Assembly (NCBI GenBank): GCA_045656345.1
Contig: JAZOQZ010000107.1
Location: 1-49,018 of the forward strand
Origin: SIG452 sp045656345
Lineage (GTDB): Bacteria; Bacillota; Clostridia; UMGS1840
DNA: 49,018 bases
Direction: 5' to 3'
Shown: positions 32,313-40,988 of the stretch, one piece after another
How the letters are laid out: each line of letters begins with the position of its first letter
Numbering within the stretch: the first letter of the stretch is position 1
The notes under the pieces: generated by a model
The model's input: the letters and a program-made list of their open reading frames with translations, nothing else
Database searches by the model: none
Told to the model about the DNA's origin: nothing
Position numbers and translations under genes: made by a program

Positions 32313-34106
32313 ATGGCTGAAACCTTACAGGGCTTCAAACGTACCAACTATGCAAATGATTTTGATTCTTCCTCTATCGGACAGACCGTGTCAGTTGCAG
32401 GTTGGGTAAATAAACAAAGAGACATTGGTTCTCTGGTATTCATCGACCTTCGTGACAGAACAGGTCTGGTTCAGATTGTGTTTGATGAAACCATCAATGT
32501 GGAACTTTTAAATAAGGCGAAAGGTGTTCATAACGAATATGTTATCGCTGTAACCGGTACTGTTCGTCAGAGAAGCGGTGCGTTCAACAAAAACATCAAA
32601 ACCGGGGAAATCGAAATTGTGGCAGAAGAATTAAGAGTACTGTCCGTTTCTGAACCCACTCCCTTTGTTATTGCATCCGACGTGGAAGCAAACGACCAGA
32701 TTAAATTAAAATACCGTTATCTGGATTTGCGTCGTCCCGAAATGCAGAAAAACATCATTATGCGTCACAAAATCTCCAAAATCGCAAGAGATTATTATGA
32801 CGAAAACGGTTTTTTGGAAATTGAAACTCCCTATTTAACCAAATCCACTCCCGAAGGTGCGAGAGACTATCTGGTGCCCAGCCGTGTGCATCCCGAAAAA
32901 TTCTATGCACTGCCTCAGTCTCCTCAGCTTTATAAACAGCTTCTGATGTTATCCGGTTTCGACCGCTACATTCAGATTGCAAGATGCTTCCGTGACGAAG
33001 ACCTGCGTGCAGACCGTCAGCCTGAATTTACTCAGATCGACTTGGAAATGTCCTTCGTGGAAATGGATGACGTTATCGCAATGAATGAAGGCTTCTTAAA
33101 AAGAGTATTTAAAGAAGTTTTAGATATGGATATTCAGACTCCCTTCCTTCGTATGGACTACAAGGAAGCGATGGAACGCTACGGCTCCGATAAGCCGGAC
33201 AACCGTTTCGGTCTGGAACTTGTGGACTTATCCGAAGAAGTAAAAGACGTGGAATTCACCGTATTCCAGAATGCTCTGGCAAACGGCGGCAGTGTAAAAT
33301 GTATCAACGGCGAAGGTATGGGTGCAAAACTGTCCCGTAAAGAAATTGATGCATTGGGCGAGCTGGTAAAAACCTACGGCGGTAAAGGTCTGGCCTATAT
33401 CGTAGTAAACGAAGACGGCGTGAAATCTCCTATTGCCAAATTTATGAGCGAAGAACAGGTTGGCAGAGTGATTGCAAAAGCAAATGCAAAACCGGGCGAC
33501 ATTATTTTAATTGTTGCGGATAAAACCGACGTGGTTTACACCGTTTTGGGAAGCCTGCGTTGTGACTTGGCTAAGAAATTTGAGCTGTATGATGAAAATT
33601 CCTTCTCCTTCCTGTGGGTAGTAAACTTCCCGTTGTTGGAGTTTGATGAAGAAGAAAACCGTTATGTGGCAAAACACCATCCCTTCACCGCTCCTATGGA
33701 TGAAGACTTGGATAAACTGGAAACCGCTCCCGGTGAAGTTCGCGCAAAAGCATACGATATCGTGTTAAACGGTAGCGAAATCGGCGGTGGCAGTATCCGT
33801 ATTTTTGATACAAAACTGCAGGAAAAAATGTTCCAGGTGCTTGGCTTTAGTAAAGAAGCTGCTCAGGAACGGTTTGGTTTCTTAATCGACGCATTCCGTT
33901 TTGGTCCTCCGCCCCATGGCGGTATGGCATACGGTCTGGACAGGCTGTGTATGCTGATGGCAGGTTGTGATTCTATCCGTGATGTAATTGCATTCCCCAA
34001 AGTGCAGAATGCATCCGAACTGATGACCAACGCTCCCGACTTTGTGGATGACAAACAGCTTAGCGACCTGAACATTGTTTGTGTAAAACCCGAAAAAGAA
34101 GACTAA
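32313..34106 (+). CDS. aspS: Aspartate-tRNA ligase
   Basis: The 597-residue bacterial-type AspRS has an N-terminal OB anticodon domain (VAGWVNKQRDIGSLVFIDLRD), the catalytic core with FRDEDLRADRQPEFTQIDLE (motif 2 region), a central GAD insertion domain and motif 3 (GMAYGLDRLCMLM). Whether it charges only tRNA-Asp or also tRNA-Asn cannot be decided here. An AAAGGATTG site precedes the ATG. It is cotranscribed with hisS and the small membrane gene 25 bp downstream. Confidence 0.97.
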   Translation: MAETLQGFKRTNYANDFDSSSIGQTVSVAGWVNKQRDIGSLVFIDLRDRTGLVQIVFDETINVELLNKAKGVHNEYVIAVTGTVRQRSGAFNKNIKTGEIEIVAEELRVLSVSEPTPFVIASDVEANDQIKLKYRYLDLRRPEMQKNIIMRHKISKIARDYYDENGFLEIETPYLTKSTPEGARDYLVPSRVHPEKFYALPQSPQLYKQLLMLSGFDRYIQIARCFRDEDLRADRQPEFTQIDLEMSFVEMDDVIAMNEGFLKRVFKEVLDMDIQTPFLRMDYKEAMERYGSDKPDNRFGLELVDLSEEVKDVEFTVFQNALANGGSVKCINGEGMGAKLSRKEIDALGELVKTYGGKGLAYIVVNEDGVKSPIAKFMSEEQVGRVIAKANAKPGDIILIVADKTDVVYTVLGSLRCDLAKKFELYDENSFSFLWVVNFPLLEFDEEENRYVAKHHPFTAPMDEDLDKLETAPGEVRAKAYDIVLNGSEIGGGSIRIFDTKLQEKMFQVLGFSKEAAQERFGFLIDAFRFGPPPHGGMAYGLDRLCMLMAGCDSIRDVIAFPKVQNASELMTNAPDFVDDKQLSDLNIVCVKPEKED

Positions 34107-34131
34107 TTAAATTGTATTCGGAGAAAGAATT

Positions 34132-34620
34132 ATGATAGATGCAATCCAGAACTTTTTTGTAAACTTACCTTTGCCTTTATGGTTAAAGGTGGTACTTTCT
34201 GCGATGATTCCTATGGTGGAAGCAAGGTATTCTATTCTGTTTTTTCTAAACAGTGGAATGCCTTATTGGCAGTTGTTTGGATTGAGTGTAGTGGGAAATA
34301 TGATTCCCGTGCCCTTTATCATTTATCTGTTCCGCCCCTTGCTTGGGGTCTTAAGAAGAACCAAGTTGTTCTGCAAGATGGCAGAAAAGCTGGAAGAACG
34401 AACTCACAAAAAGGCAGCCCAGCTTCAGAAATATTCTGCCTGGGGACTGTTTTTCTTTGTGGCACTCCCTGTGCCGGGAACCGGTGCTATCACCGGCTCT
34501 ATGATTGCAGCTCTCCTTGATATGCGTGAAAAATACGCATTGCCTGCCATTTTCTTTGGAACCTTGGTGGCAACCTTCTTAACCACCGGTGCCATGAGCT
34601 TTCTTCAGTGGCTATTCTAA
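34132..34620 (+). CDS. Small multidrug-export family membrane protein (COG2426)
   Basis: The 162-residue protein has four or so membrane segments and the family signature MIPMVEARYSILFFL near the N-terminus, then GNMIPVPFIIYLF and ALPVPGTGAITGSMIAALL. The name small multi-drug export protein comes from the Pfam family; transport has not been shown for most members. It ends the lon-hisS-aspS run and is followed by a strong terminator. Confidence 0.88.
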   Translation: MIDAIQNFFVNLPLPLWLKVVLSAMIPMVEARYSILFFLNSGMPYWQLFGLSVVGNMIPVPFIIYLFRPLLGVLRRTKLFCKMAEKLEERTHKKAAQLQKYSAWGLFFFVALPVPGTGAITGSMIAALLDMREKYALPAIFFGTLVATFLTTGAMSFLQWLF

Positions 34621-34633
34621 CAATATGATACAA

Positions 34634-34667
34634 TAAAAAAACTGCAACATTTTGTTGCAGTTTTTTT
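34634..34667. terminator. Bidirectional terminator between the COG2426 gene and the M23 gene
   Basis: AAACTGCAAC pairs with GTTGCAGTTT around a short T-rich loop, with A and T runs on either side. The TAA of the convergent M23 gene begins within the T-run. Confidence 0.93.
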
Positions 34668-35601
34668 ATGAACTGACCTCGGATACCACCACAGATGGGG
34701 GTGGGTTGGACAATAATTTGGCAATTTGATAGCAGTCAATCCAGATTTGGTTGTTGCCGTCCTTTTGCACCTCGTTAAAAATCAGCTGAATACCAAAATG
34801 CAGATGGGGAACCTGAATATTGTTCACGTTTTCTTTGAAACTGTAGCCGGTCTGACCAACATAGCCGATGGTTTGACCGGCTCTCACTGTGTGGCCTTCG
34901 GCTAAGTCATTTGCAAATGGATGGTCCTTTCTTAAATGAGCATAATAATAGTATCGCATCCCGTCAAAACTGCGGATGCCGATTCTCCAGCCGCCAAAGC
35001 GGTTCCAGCCCATCACTTCTATCACTCCGTCTTCCACAGCAGCAACGGGCACCCCTGTGGAAGTGAAAAAATCGTGTCCCTGATGCTTTCGTTGAAAACC
35101 GTAGCTTCGTGAATTCCCAAAATCATCGGAATCGGAGTAGTAACCTTTTACGGGATGACGGATGAGAAGTCCGTATTTCATTACGGTTTTTGTGGTACCG
35201 TCTTCCTGCTTTTGTTCCGCCTCGTATTCTCCAAGCCAGCCGTTCATAATAGCGCCATAAGCATTTAGGTAGTAGCTGTATTGATTTAAGTTTGTTGGTG
35301 TATTGGTTTTTAAAAATTCGGCAGCGTTTGTTACATCTTTTTGGGTTGCTTTTTTGAAATTACCGCCGTTTTTTGCGGCAAGATAGCTTAACACTTCGAT
35401 AAAATCCACCCGTTCTTCCTTGTTTCTGCTTTGGATATCCAGCTCGATGGCACGGTACAGAATGGGAGCGGGAACAGAAAACTCCACCCATTTAATATAA
35501 GAAGAATCTCCTTGCACATGTAATGCTCTGAAAAGTTGTTCTCCCGACAGGATGCACGCCAGTGACAGACAGAATATCAACAATACAAACCGTGTTTTCA
35601 C
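34666..35601 (-). CDS. Exported M23-family metallopeptidase
   Basis: The 311-residue protein has an N-terminal signal anchor (VLLIFCLSLACILSG) and an unassigned helical domain of about 120 residues (with VEFSVPAPILYRAIELD). A complete M23 domain follows, with HQGHD and PHLHFGIQL as zinc ligands and YYAHL between them. It should cleave peptide bonds of peptidoglycan. The GTG at 35601 is chosen because AGGAGG lies ideally upstream; a TTG at 35640 has no such site. The gene is monocistronic. A part in sporulation is possible but not shown by the sequence. Confidence 0.87.
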   Translation of the reverse strand: MKTRFVLLIFCLSLACILSGEQLFRALHVQGDSSYIKWVEFSVPAPILYRAIELDIQSRNKEERVDFIEVLSYLAAKNGGNFKKATQKDVTNAAEFLKTNTPTNLNQYSYYLNAYGAIMNGWLGEYEAEQKQEDGTTKTVMKYGLLIRHPVKGYYSDSDDFGNSRSYGFQRKHQGHDFFTSTGVPVAAVEDGVIEVMGWNRFGGWRIGIRSFDGMRYYYYAHLRKDHPFANDLAEGHTVRAGQTIGYVGQTGYSFKENVNNIQVPHLHFGIQLIFNEVQKDGNNQIWIDCYQIAKLLSNPPPSVVVSEVSS

Positions 35602-35702
35602 AAAACACCTCCTATAATATATAATAGTATAGTATTCCAAAGAAAATAAAAACAGAACAAGTCATCGGATTTTCTGAAAAGAAGAAAAATTTAAAAAAAG
35701 TA

Positions 35703-35730
35703 TTGACAAATGGAAAAATTGTGTTATAAT
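35703..35730 (+). promoter_or_regulatory. Sigma-A promoter of the infC operon
   Basis: TTGACA (35703-35708), 16 bp, TATAAT (35725-35730). The transcript starts near 35737, about 170 nt before infC. Confidence 0.85.
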
Positions 35731-35736
35731 AACAAG

Positions 35737-35860
35737 GTAATTGATATCGAAAAGAAGAAGTTTCCGCTTCTCACCTTGGTCGGAAGAGTCCGGCAGGTTA
35801 TAGAAAGTATGCAAGAAAGCTTGCGTATTTTGTGAGGGCGGATTTATCCGTCTTTTTTTG
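35737..35860 (+). promoter_or_regulatory. L20-type attenuator leader of infC-rpmI-rplT
   Basis: The leader has a GAAG/CTTC region with CGCTTCTCACCTTGG, then a hairpin ATGCAAG-AAAG-CTTGCGT (35809-35826). An intrinsic terminator follows: GGCGGAT...ATCCGTC and seven T (35837-35859), well before infC. In Firmicutes the L20 leader lets surplus bL20 stop transcription at such a terminator. The family assignment rests on position, operon and overall form. Confidence 0.75.
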
Positions 35861-35905
35861 TGTCAAAAACAATTCTGAAAAAACAAAAGATAGGGGTGCT
35901 TTTCC

Positions 35906-36415
35906 ATTAGCGTGAAAGAATTACCAATCAACGAGGAAATCCGTGAAAAAGAAGTCAGAGTAATCGGTGCTCAGGGCGACCAGTTGGGTGTGTTACCCAT
36001 TAAGGATGCTATGGAAGCAGCGGTGAAAGCTAACCTGGATTTAGTAATGATTTCTCCCAAAGCTGTTCCGCCGGTATGCAAAATCATGGATTACGGCAAA
36101 TATCGTTTCGAACAGGCGAAGAAAGAAAAAGAAATCAAAAAGAATCAGAAGGTTGTTACCATCAAGGAAGTTCGTCTTTCCGTGAACATTGATACTCACG
36201 ATTTCAACACCAAATTAAATCAGGCAATCAAATTCTTAAAATCCGGAGATAAGGTAAAAGTATCTGTTCGGTTCCGTGGCCGTGAAATGGCACACACCAA
36301 TTTAGGTGCTGACACTTTAAAAAGATTCGGGGATGCGATTACCGAAGTTGGTACAGTTGATAAACCCGCAAAAATGGAAGGCAGAAGCATGGTTATGTTT
36401 TTAGGCCCCAAATAA
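35906..36415 (+). CDS. infC: Translation initiation factor IF-3
   Basis: IF-3 binds the 30S subunit and checks start codons. The protein (169 residues from the ATT) has the N-terminal NEEIREKEVRVIG and a C-terminal domain with KVKVSVRFRGREMAH. The start is most likely the ATT at 35906: GGGGTG lies about 7 bp upstream of it but 13 bp from the GTG at 35912. Initiation from ATT is the known device by which IF-3 limits its own synthesis in other bacteria. rpmI and rplT follow in the usual order. Confidence 0.93.
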   Translation: MSVKELPINEEIREKEVRVIGAQGDQLGVLPIKDAMEAAVKANLDLVMISPKAVPPVCKIMDYGKYRFEQAKKEKEIKKNQKVVTIKEVRLSVNIDTHDFNTKLNQAIKFLKSGDKVKVSVRFRGREMAHTNLGADTLKRFGDAITEVGTVDKPAKMEGRSMVMFLGPK

Positions 36416-36463
36416 ACCGTAGTTTAGGTTTAGATTTTATATAATAAGAGAGGAGTAATTATC

Positions 36464-36661
36464 ATGCCTAAAATTAAGACACACAGAGGTGCCGCTAAAA
36501 GATTTTCTTTAACCAAAGGTGGCAAAGTAAAAAGAGCGAAAGCCGGCAGAAGACACATTTTAAACAAAAAAACCACTAAGAGAAAAAGACACTTAAGAAT
36601 GGGCGGCTACGCTTGTGAAGCAAACGCAGCAGTAATCAAAAAACTGATCCCCTACAAATAA
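36464..36661 (+). CDS. rpmI: Large ribosomal subunit protein bL35
   Basis: This 65-residue basic protein begins MPKIKTHRGAAKRF, diagnostic for bL35, and includes the RRHILNKKTTKRKRHLR stretch. It follows infC by 48 bp behind AGAGGAG and precedes rplT in the usual three-gene operon. Confidence 0.97.
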   Translation: MPKIKTHRGAAKRFSLTKGGKVKRAKAGRRHILNKKTTKRKRHLRMGGYACEANAAVIKKLIPYK

Positions 36662-36724
36662 GATTTTTTGGGAATCAATTTTTCGAAGATTTGAAATTAT
36701 AGAAGTTGGAGGATACGAAGAACT

Positions 36725-37078
36725 ATGGCAAGAATCAAAGGTGCTGTTGTCACCAGAAGAAGACATAAAAAAATCTTAAAATTAGCAAAAGGTTACAGAG
36801 GTGCAAAAAGCAAACTGTTCAGAACTGCAAATGAAGCAGTTATGAAATCTCTGGTTTATGCATACATCGGCAGAAAACAGAAGAAGAGAGAATTCAGACA
36901 GTTATGGATTGCAAGAATCAATGCAGCTGCAAGAATGAACGGTATCAGCTACTCCAGACTGATGAACGGTCTGAAAAAAGCAAACATCGAAATGAACAGA
37001 AAGATGTTATCCGAAATCGCAATTGCAGATCCTGCTGCTTTCACCGCTTTAGTAGAAAAAGCAAAAGCTGCTCTGTAA
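36725..37078 (+). CDS. rplT: Large ribosomal subunit protein bL20
   Basis: The 117-residue product starts MARIKGAVVTRRRHKKILKL and has RKKREFRQLWIARINAA, both typical of bL20. This early assembly protein of the 50S subunit also represses its operon through the upstream leader. A GGAGGAT site precedes the ATG, and a terminator ends the operon. Confidence 0.97.
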   Translation: MARIKGAVVTRRRHKKILKLAKGYRGAKSKLFRTANEAVMKSLVYAYIGRKQKKREFRQLWIARINAAARMNGISYSRLMNGLKKANIEMNRKMLSEIAIADPAAFTALVEKAKAAL

Positions 37079-37089
37079 GATTGAGTATT

Positions 37090-37117
37090 AAAAGCGACCG
37101 GCTTCCGGTCGCTTTTT
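37090..37117 (+). terminator. Terminator of the infC-rpmI-rplT operon
   Basis: AAAGCGACCGG pairs perfectly with CCGGTCGCTTT around CTT, followed by TTTTT overall. Confidence 0.93.
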
Positions 37118-37233
37118 GTATGTTTACCAGTCAACAGCGAGGAAGAGAAAATTGGAAAAAATATGTCAAAAAAGGCGTAAAATAGCAGGTTTGAAAAAAA
37201 TTGAAAAAAATTTAAAAAATTTTCAAAAAAGAC

Positions 37234-37262
37234 TTGCAATTTGACAAACAATCTGATATAAT
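37234..37262 (+). promoter_or_regulatory. Sigma-A promoter of the S10 ribosomal operon
   Basis: TTGCAA (37234-37239), 17 bp, TATAAT (37257-37262). An A/T-rich tract at 37190-37232 could act as an UP element. A nearer TTGACA is only 10 bp from the -10 box and is not used. Confidence 0.8.
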
Positions 37263-37287
37263 ATCAAAGGTTATGTTATGCGATGAA

Positions 37288-37464
37288 GTGGAAGGTGGCT
37301 TCAAAACGGTATAAACCGGCTGTTTTGAAGGGAATTTCCACGGAGTATGTTTGGTTTGAAACCAGGCGGCTAAAAAACGGTAATTCATGATAACGACTTG
37401 GTGTACTTACATCATTACCTTTTGATGCCCGAAAATTTTTATGAGCGCTATAAAAATCTTCGGG
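37288..37464 (+). promoter_or_regulatory. Long structured leader of the S10 operon
   Basis: About 300 nt of leader separate the transcript start from rpsJ. Four elements can be read. GTGGAA...TTCCAC encloses CTTCAAAAC/GTTTTGAAG (37288-37341). TGGT/ACCA lies at 37352-37364. GGTAAT/ATTACC spans 37379-37419. A long helix CCCGAA/TTCGGG plus ATTTTTAT/ATAAAAAT around GAGCGCT lies at 37428-37464. No T-run follows the last helix, so it is not a simple terminator. Autoregulation by a ribosomal protein is likely but the ligand is not evident. Confidence 0.65.
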
Positions 37465-37574
37465 ATATTTTATGGAATAGATGTGAAACACGAGGGTGAG
37501 TGTTAGAAAAAATGAACCGTGCAGCCGAAACAGAACACCGAAAAAATTTAAATTATTTAGGAGGAAACACGGTT

Positions 37575-37889
37575 ATGGCAGCAATGAAAGAAAAAATCAG
37601 AATCAGATTGAAAGCGTACGATCACGTTATCTTAGATCAGTCCGCTGAAAAAGTAGTGGAAACCGCGAAAAGAACTGGCGCAGGAGTATCCGGCCCCATT
37701 CCGCTTCCCACCAAAAAAGAAATCGTTACTATCTTAAGAGCAGTACACAAGTACAAAGACTCCAGAGAACAGTTCGAAATGAGAACTCATAAGAGAATGA
37801 TCGATATCTTAAACCCCACCGCGAAAACTGTTGATGCTCTGATGAAATTAGACCTGCCCGCAGGCGTTGAATTCGACATCAAACTGTAA
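37575..37889 (+). CDS. rpsJ: Small ribosomal subunit protein uS10
   Basis: The 104-residue protein includes KIRIRLKAYDHVILDQSAEKI-like sequence, SGPIPLPTKKEI and RTHKRMIDI, all typical of uS10, which is also the NusE antitermination factor. The ATG at 37575 lies 10 bp after AGGAGG. The frame is open 25 codons further upstream without homology, so those are left out. It is the first gene of the superoperon. Confidence 0.96.
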   Translation: MAAMKEKIRIRLKAYDHVILDQSAEKVVETAKRTGAGVSGPIPLPTKKEIVTILRAVHKYKDSREQFEMRTHKRMIDILNPTAKTVDALMKLDLPAGVEFDIKL

Positions 37890-37892
37890 TCG

Positions 37893-38032
37893 ACTATTAT
37901 TATACCATATATATAATAGTATGCGAGTTTTCTCTTACCTGTGTCAAAGAGAATTCGCATGGGCAAGAAATTTGCCCGCCTGATACCTCAAAAACTTATG
38001 GGGTACCAAGGTCATGTTGGGCGACCCCCAAC
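37893..38032 (+). other. rpsJ-rplC spacer with four hairpins
   Basis: The 167-bp spacer contains ACTATTAT/ATAATAGT (37893-37920), ATGCGA...TCGCAT with inner TCTCTT/AAGAGA (37921-37960), GGGCAA-GAAAT-TTGCCC (37961-37977) and GTTGGG/CCCAAC (38016-38032). None is followed by a T-run. They may protect or process the message, or bind a ribosomal protein. Confidence 0.6.
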
Positions 38033-38056
38033 CAATAACCATAGGAGGAAAACATT

Positions 38057-38695
38057 ATGGAAAAAGCAATTCTGGGTAAAAAAGTCGGCATGACTCAGCT
38101 TTTCTCCGAAACCGGCAAATTTGTTCCGGTTACCGTGATTGAAGCAGGTCCTTGCGTAGTTACCCAAAAGAAAACCGTAGAAATCGACGGTTACAACTCA
38201 ATTCAGGTTGGTTTTGTGGAAACCAAAGAAAAGAAATCTAACAAACCTTTAATGGGCCACTTCAAGAAAGCAGGCACCGCAATCATGAAATTCTTAAGAG
38301 AATTCAGATTGGATGACACTGCTTCTTACAATGTGGGCGACGAAATCAAAGCAGGCGTTTTCGCAGAAGGCGACAGCGTTGATGTAACCGGTATCTCTAA
38401 AGGTAAAGGTTACCAGGGCACCATCAAAAGACATGGTCAGTCCAGAATCCCCATGAGCCACGGTGCTGGTCCTGTGCATAGAAGCGCAGGTTCTATGGGA
38501 GCTTGTTCTTCCCCGTCTCGTGTATTCAAAGGTAAGAAACTTCCCGGTCACATGGGTAATGTACAGGTAACTGTTCAGAACTTAGAAATCGTGAAAGTTA
38601 TGGAAGACAAAAACCTGATCCTTGTAAAAGGTGCGATTCCCGGTCCCAAAGGCGGATTGGTTACCGTTAAAAGCTCTGTGAAAGCTTCCAAGTAA
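38057..38695 (+). CDS. rplC: Large ribosomal subunit protein uL3
   Basis: The 212-residue protein begins KAILGKKVGMTQLF and has the long central loop region GPVHRSAGSMGACSSPSRV that reaches the peptidyl-transferase centre. TAGGAGG precedes the ATG. It follows rpsJ after a hairpin-rich spacer and precedes rplD. Confidence 0.97.
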   Translation: MEKAILGKKVGMTQLFSETGKFVPVTVIEAGPCVVTQKKTVEIDGYNSIQVGFVETKEKKSNKPLMGHFKKAGTAIMKFLREFRLDDTASYNVGDEIKAGVFAEGDSVDVTGISKGKGYQGTIKRHGQSRIPMSHGAGPVHRSAGSMGACSSPSRVFKGKKLPGHMGNVQVTVQNLEIVKVMEDKNLILVKGAIPGPKGGLVTVKSSVKASK

Positions 38696-38783
38696 TTCAC
38701 AGAAGTTGATATAGAAACTGCTTTTCACCCGCTTGGGTGACAAAACATTGATAATCAGCCTTTGGCTGGAAGGAGGAAATACG

Positions 38784-39407
38784 ATGCCTAAAGTAGCATT
38801 ATATAATATTGAAGGCAAAGAAGTCGGCGAAATCGAATTAAAAGATGAGATTTTTGCTGTTGAAATCAGCAACGCTGCTCTTCATATGACTGTGAAAAAC
38901 TTCCTGGCTAATCAGAGACAGGGCACACAGTCTACCAAAACCCGTACCGAAGTAAGCGGTGGCGGTGCAAAACCCTGGAAACAGAAAGGAACCGGTCGTG
39001 CAAGACAGGGCTCCATCCGTGCTCCCCAGTGGAAAGGTGGCGGCGTGGCTTTAGGTCCCAAACCGAGAGATTACAGCTACACCTTAAACAAAAAAACCAG
39101 AAGACTGGCATTAAAATCCGCTTTATCTGCAAAAGTTGCAGAAAACAACATTGTTGTTGTGGATAAGCTGGCTATGGACGAAATCAAAACCAAATCTTTC
39201 GTTAAGATTTTAGAAAACTTAAAAGTTGATAGCAAAGCATTTGTGGTTACCGGTGCGAAAGAAGCTAACTTAATCGCTTCTGCAAACAACGTACCCGGCG
39301 TTAAAACCGCAGTGGTTGATACCATCAACACCTACGATGTTTTAAATCACACCAAATTAGTGATTGAAGCATCTGCAGTTGCAAAATTAGAGGAGGTGTA
39401 CTGCTAA
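38784..39407 (+). CDS. rplD: Large ribosomal subunit protein uL4
   Basis: The 207-residue protein has the loop GGGAKPWKQKGTGRARQGS that lines the exit tunnel, and a globular part with LALKSALSAK. The ATG at 38784 follows GAAGGAGG; the open frame upstream is part of the spacer, which carries TCACCC/GGGTGA and CAGCC/GGCTG hairpins. In Escherichia coli uL4 represses the S10 operon; here that role is unproven. Confidence 0.97.
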   Translation: MPKVALYNIEGKEVGEIELKDEIFAVEISNAALHMTVKNFLANQRQGTQSTKTRTEVSGGGAKPWKQKGTGRARQGSIRAPQWKGGGVALGPKPRDYSYTLNKKTRRLALKSALSAKVAENNIVVVDKLAMDEIKTKSFVKILENLKVDSKAFVVTGAKEANLIASANNVPGVKTAVVDTINTYDVLNHTKLVIEASAVAKLEEVYC

Positions 39408-39408
39408 G

Positions 39409-39696
39409 ATGAACGCATACGATATCATTATTGCTCCGATCATTTCGGAAAAATCTATGACCATGCTGGCTGAACAGAAGTACACTTTCAAAGTGAACGC
39501 AAAAGCCAACAAAATCGAAATCAAAAAAGCTGTTGAAGAAATCTTCAAAGTTGAAGTAGATAAGGTTACTACTTTAAACGTAATCGGCAAAAACAAAAGA
39601 GTCGGCGTACATGAAGGCAAAAAATCCGACTGGAAGAAAGCGATTGTCAAATTAAAAGGCACCAAAACAATCGAATTCTTTGAAAGTTTAAGATAA
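39409..39696 (+). CDS. rplW: Large ribosomal subunit protein uL23
   Basis: The 95-residue product starts NAYDIIIAPIISEKS and has KANKIEIKKAVEEIFKVEV, typical of uL23 at the tunnel exit, where trigger factor and SRP dock. Its ATG lies one base after the rplD stop, with AGGAGG inside the end of rplD, so translation is probably coupled. Confidence 0.97.
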   Translation: MNAYDIIIAPIISEKSMTMLAEQKYTFKVNAKANKIEIKKAVEEIFKVEVDKVTTLNVIGKNKRVGVHEGKKSDWKKAIVKLKGTKTIEFFESLR

Positions 39697-39710
39697 GGAG
39701 ATGATTGATA

Positions 39711-40544
39711 ATGGCAGTAAAAACTTATAAACCGACTACACCGTCAAGAAGATATATGACCGCACCTGACTTCTCCGTGTTGTCTGATGTAAAACCTGAA
39801 AAATCTCTTCTTGTTAAACTGAAAAAACACGCCGGCAGAAACTCCTACGGTAGAATCACCGTAAGACACAGAGGCGGCGGAAACAAATCCAAATACAGAA
39901 TTATCGACTTCAAACGTGACAAAATGGATATGCCTGCAACTGTTCTGACCTTAGAATACGATCCGAACAGAACCGCATACATCGCATTAGTTCAGTATGA
40001 AGACGGTGAAAAGAGATACATCCTGGCTCCCAACGAATTAAAAGTTGGCCACAAAGTTATCTCCTCTGAAACCGCAGATATCAAACCCGGTAACACTTTA
40101 CCGTTAGCAAACATTCCCGTTGGTACCATCATCCACAACGTGGAAATCACCAAAAACAGAGGCGGTCAGTTAGTTCGTTCTGCAGGTAATGCAGCACAGC
40201 TGATGGCTAAAGAAGGTGACTATGCTCAGCTAAGACTTCCCTCCGGCGAAGTTAGAAAAGTGCTGATCGAATGTAAAGCTACTATCGGTCAGGTAAGTAA
40301 CTTAGAGCATGAAAATGTTACCATCGGTAAAGCAGGTAGAACCAGACATATGGGTATCAAACCTACCGTTCGTGGTGTTGTTATGAACCCCTGTGACCAT
40401 CCCCATGGTGGTGGTGAAGGTAAATCACCCATCGGTCGTCCGGCTCCTGTTACTCCCTGGAGTAAACCGGCTCTGGGCTTAAAAACCAGAAAGAAAAAGA
40501 AAATCACTAACCGCCTGATCGTGAAGACCAGAAACGGTAAATAA
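39711..40544 (+). CDS. rplB: Large ribosomal subunit protein uL2
   Basis: The 277-residue protein has AVKTYKPTTPSRRYMT at the start, GRITVRHRGGGNKSKYR, and the C-terminal MNPCDHPHGGGEGKSPIGR with the conserved histidine near the peptidyl-transferase centre. The ATG at 39711 follows AAGGAG; a TTG six bases earlier is rejected. Confidence 0.98.
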   Translation: MAVKTYKPTTPSRRYMTAPDFSVLSDVKPEKSLLVKLKKHAGRNSYGRITVRHRGGGNKSKYRIIDFKRDKMDMPATVLTLEYDPNRTAYIALVQYEDGEKRYILAPNELKVGHKVISSETADIKPGNTLPLANIPVGTIIHNVEITKNRGGQLVRSAGNAAQLMAKEGDYAQLRLPSGEVRKVLIECKATIGQVSNLEHENVTIGKAGRTRHMGIKPTVRGVVMNPCDHPHGGGEGKSPIGRPAPVTPWSKPALGLKTRKKKKITNRLIVKTRNGK

Positions 40545-40637
40545 TCATCGACATACACCGTAATCCGACTTTGGTCGGATGCGGTACCCCGATAAAACGC
40601 ACAACCTGTGCGAAAAAATCTACAAGGAGGCAACAAT

Positions 40638-40910
40638 ATGAGCCGTTCAATCAAAAAAGGGCCTTTCGTGGACCCCAAACTTTTGAAGAGAATTGAAGAA
40701 ATGAATGACAAAGGCGAAAAAAGAGTTTTAAAAACTTGGTCCAGATCTTCTACCATCTTCCCTCAGTTCGTTGGACACACCGTTGCAGTATATGACGGTA
40801 AAAAACATGTTCCCGTGTATGTAACCGAAGACATGGTTGGCCATAAACTGGGCGAATTTGCTCCTACCAGAACCTACAAAGGTCATGCAGGTGCAAAAAC
40901 TTCAAAATAA
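40638..40910 (+). CDS. rpsS: Small ribosomal subunit protein uS19
   Basis: The 90-residue protein begins SRSIKKGPFVDPKLLKRI and has FVGHTVAVYDGKKHVPVYV, diagnostic for uS19 in the 30S head. The ATG follows CAAGGAGG. The 93-bp spacer before it holds two perfect hairpins, ATCCGAC-TTTG-GTCGGAT (40563-40580) and CGCACA-ACC-TGTGCG (40598-40612). Confidence 0.97.
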   Translation: MSRSIKKGPFVDPKLLKRIEEMNDKGEKRVLKTWSRSSTIFPQFVGHTVAVYDGKKHVPVYVTEDMVGHKLGEFAPTRTYKGHAGAKTSK

Positions 40911-40988
40911 TCCGGGTAACATTGATATAAACCCGACACATAAGTTTAAATTTTAGAACCACCTAAGGGTGAAAGAGGAGGAATAAAA

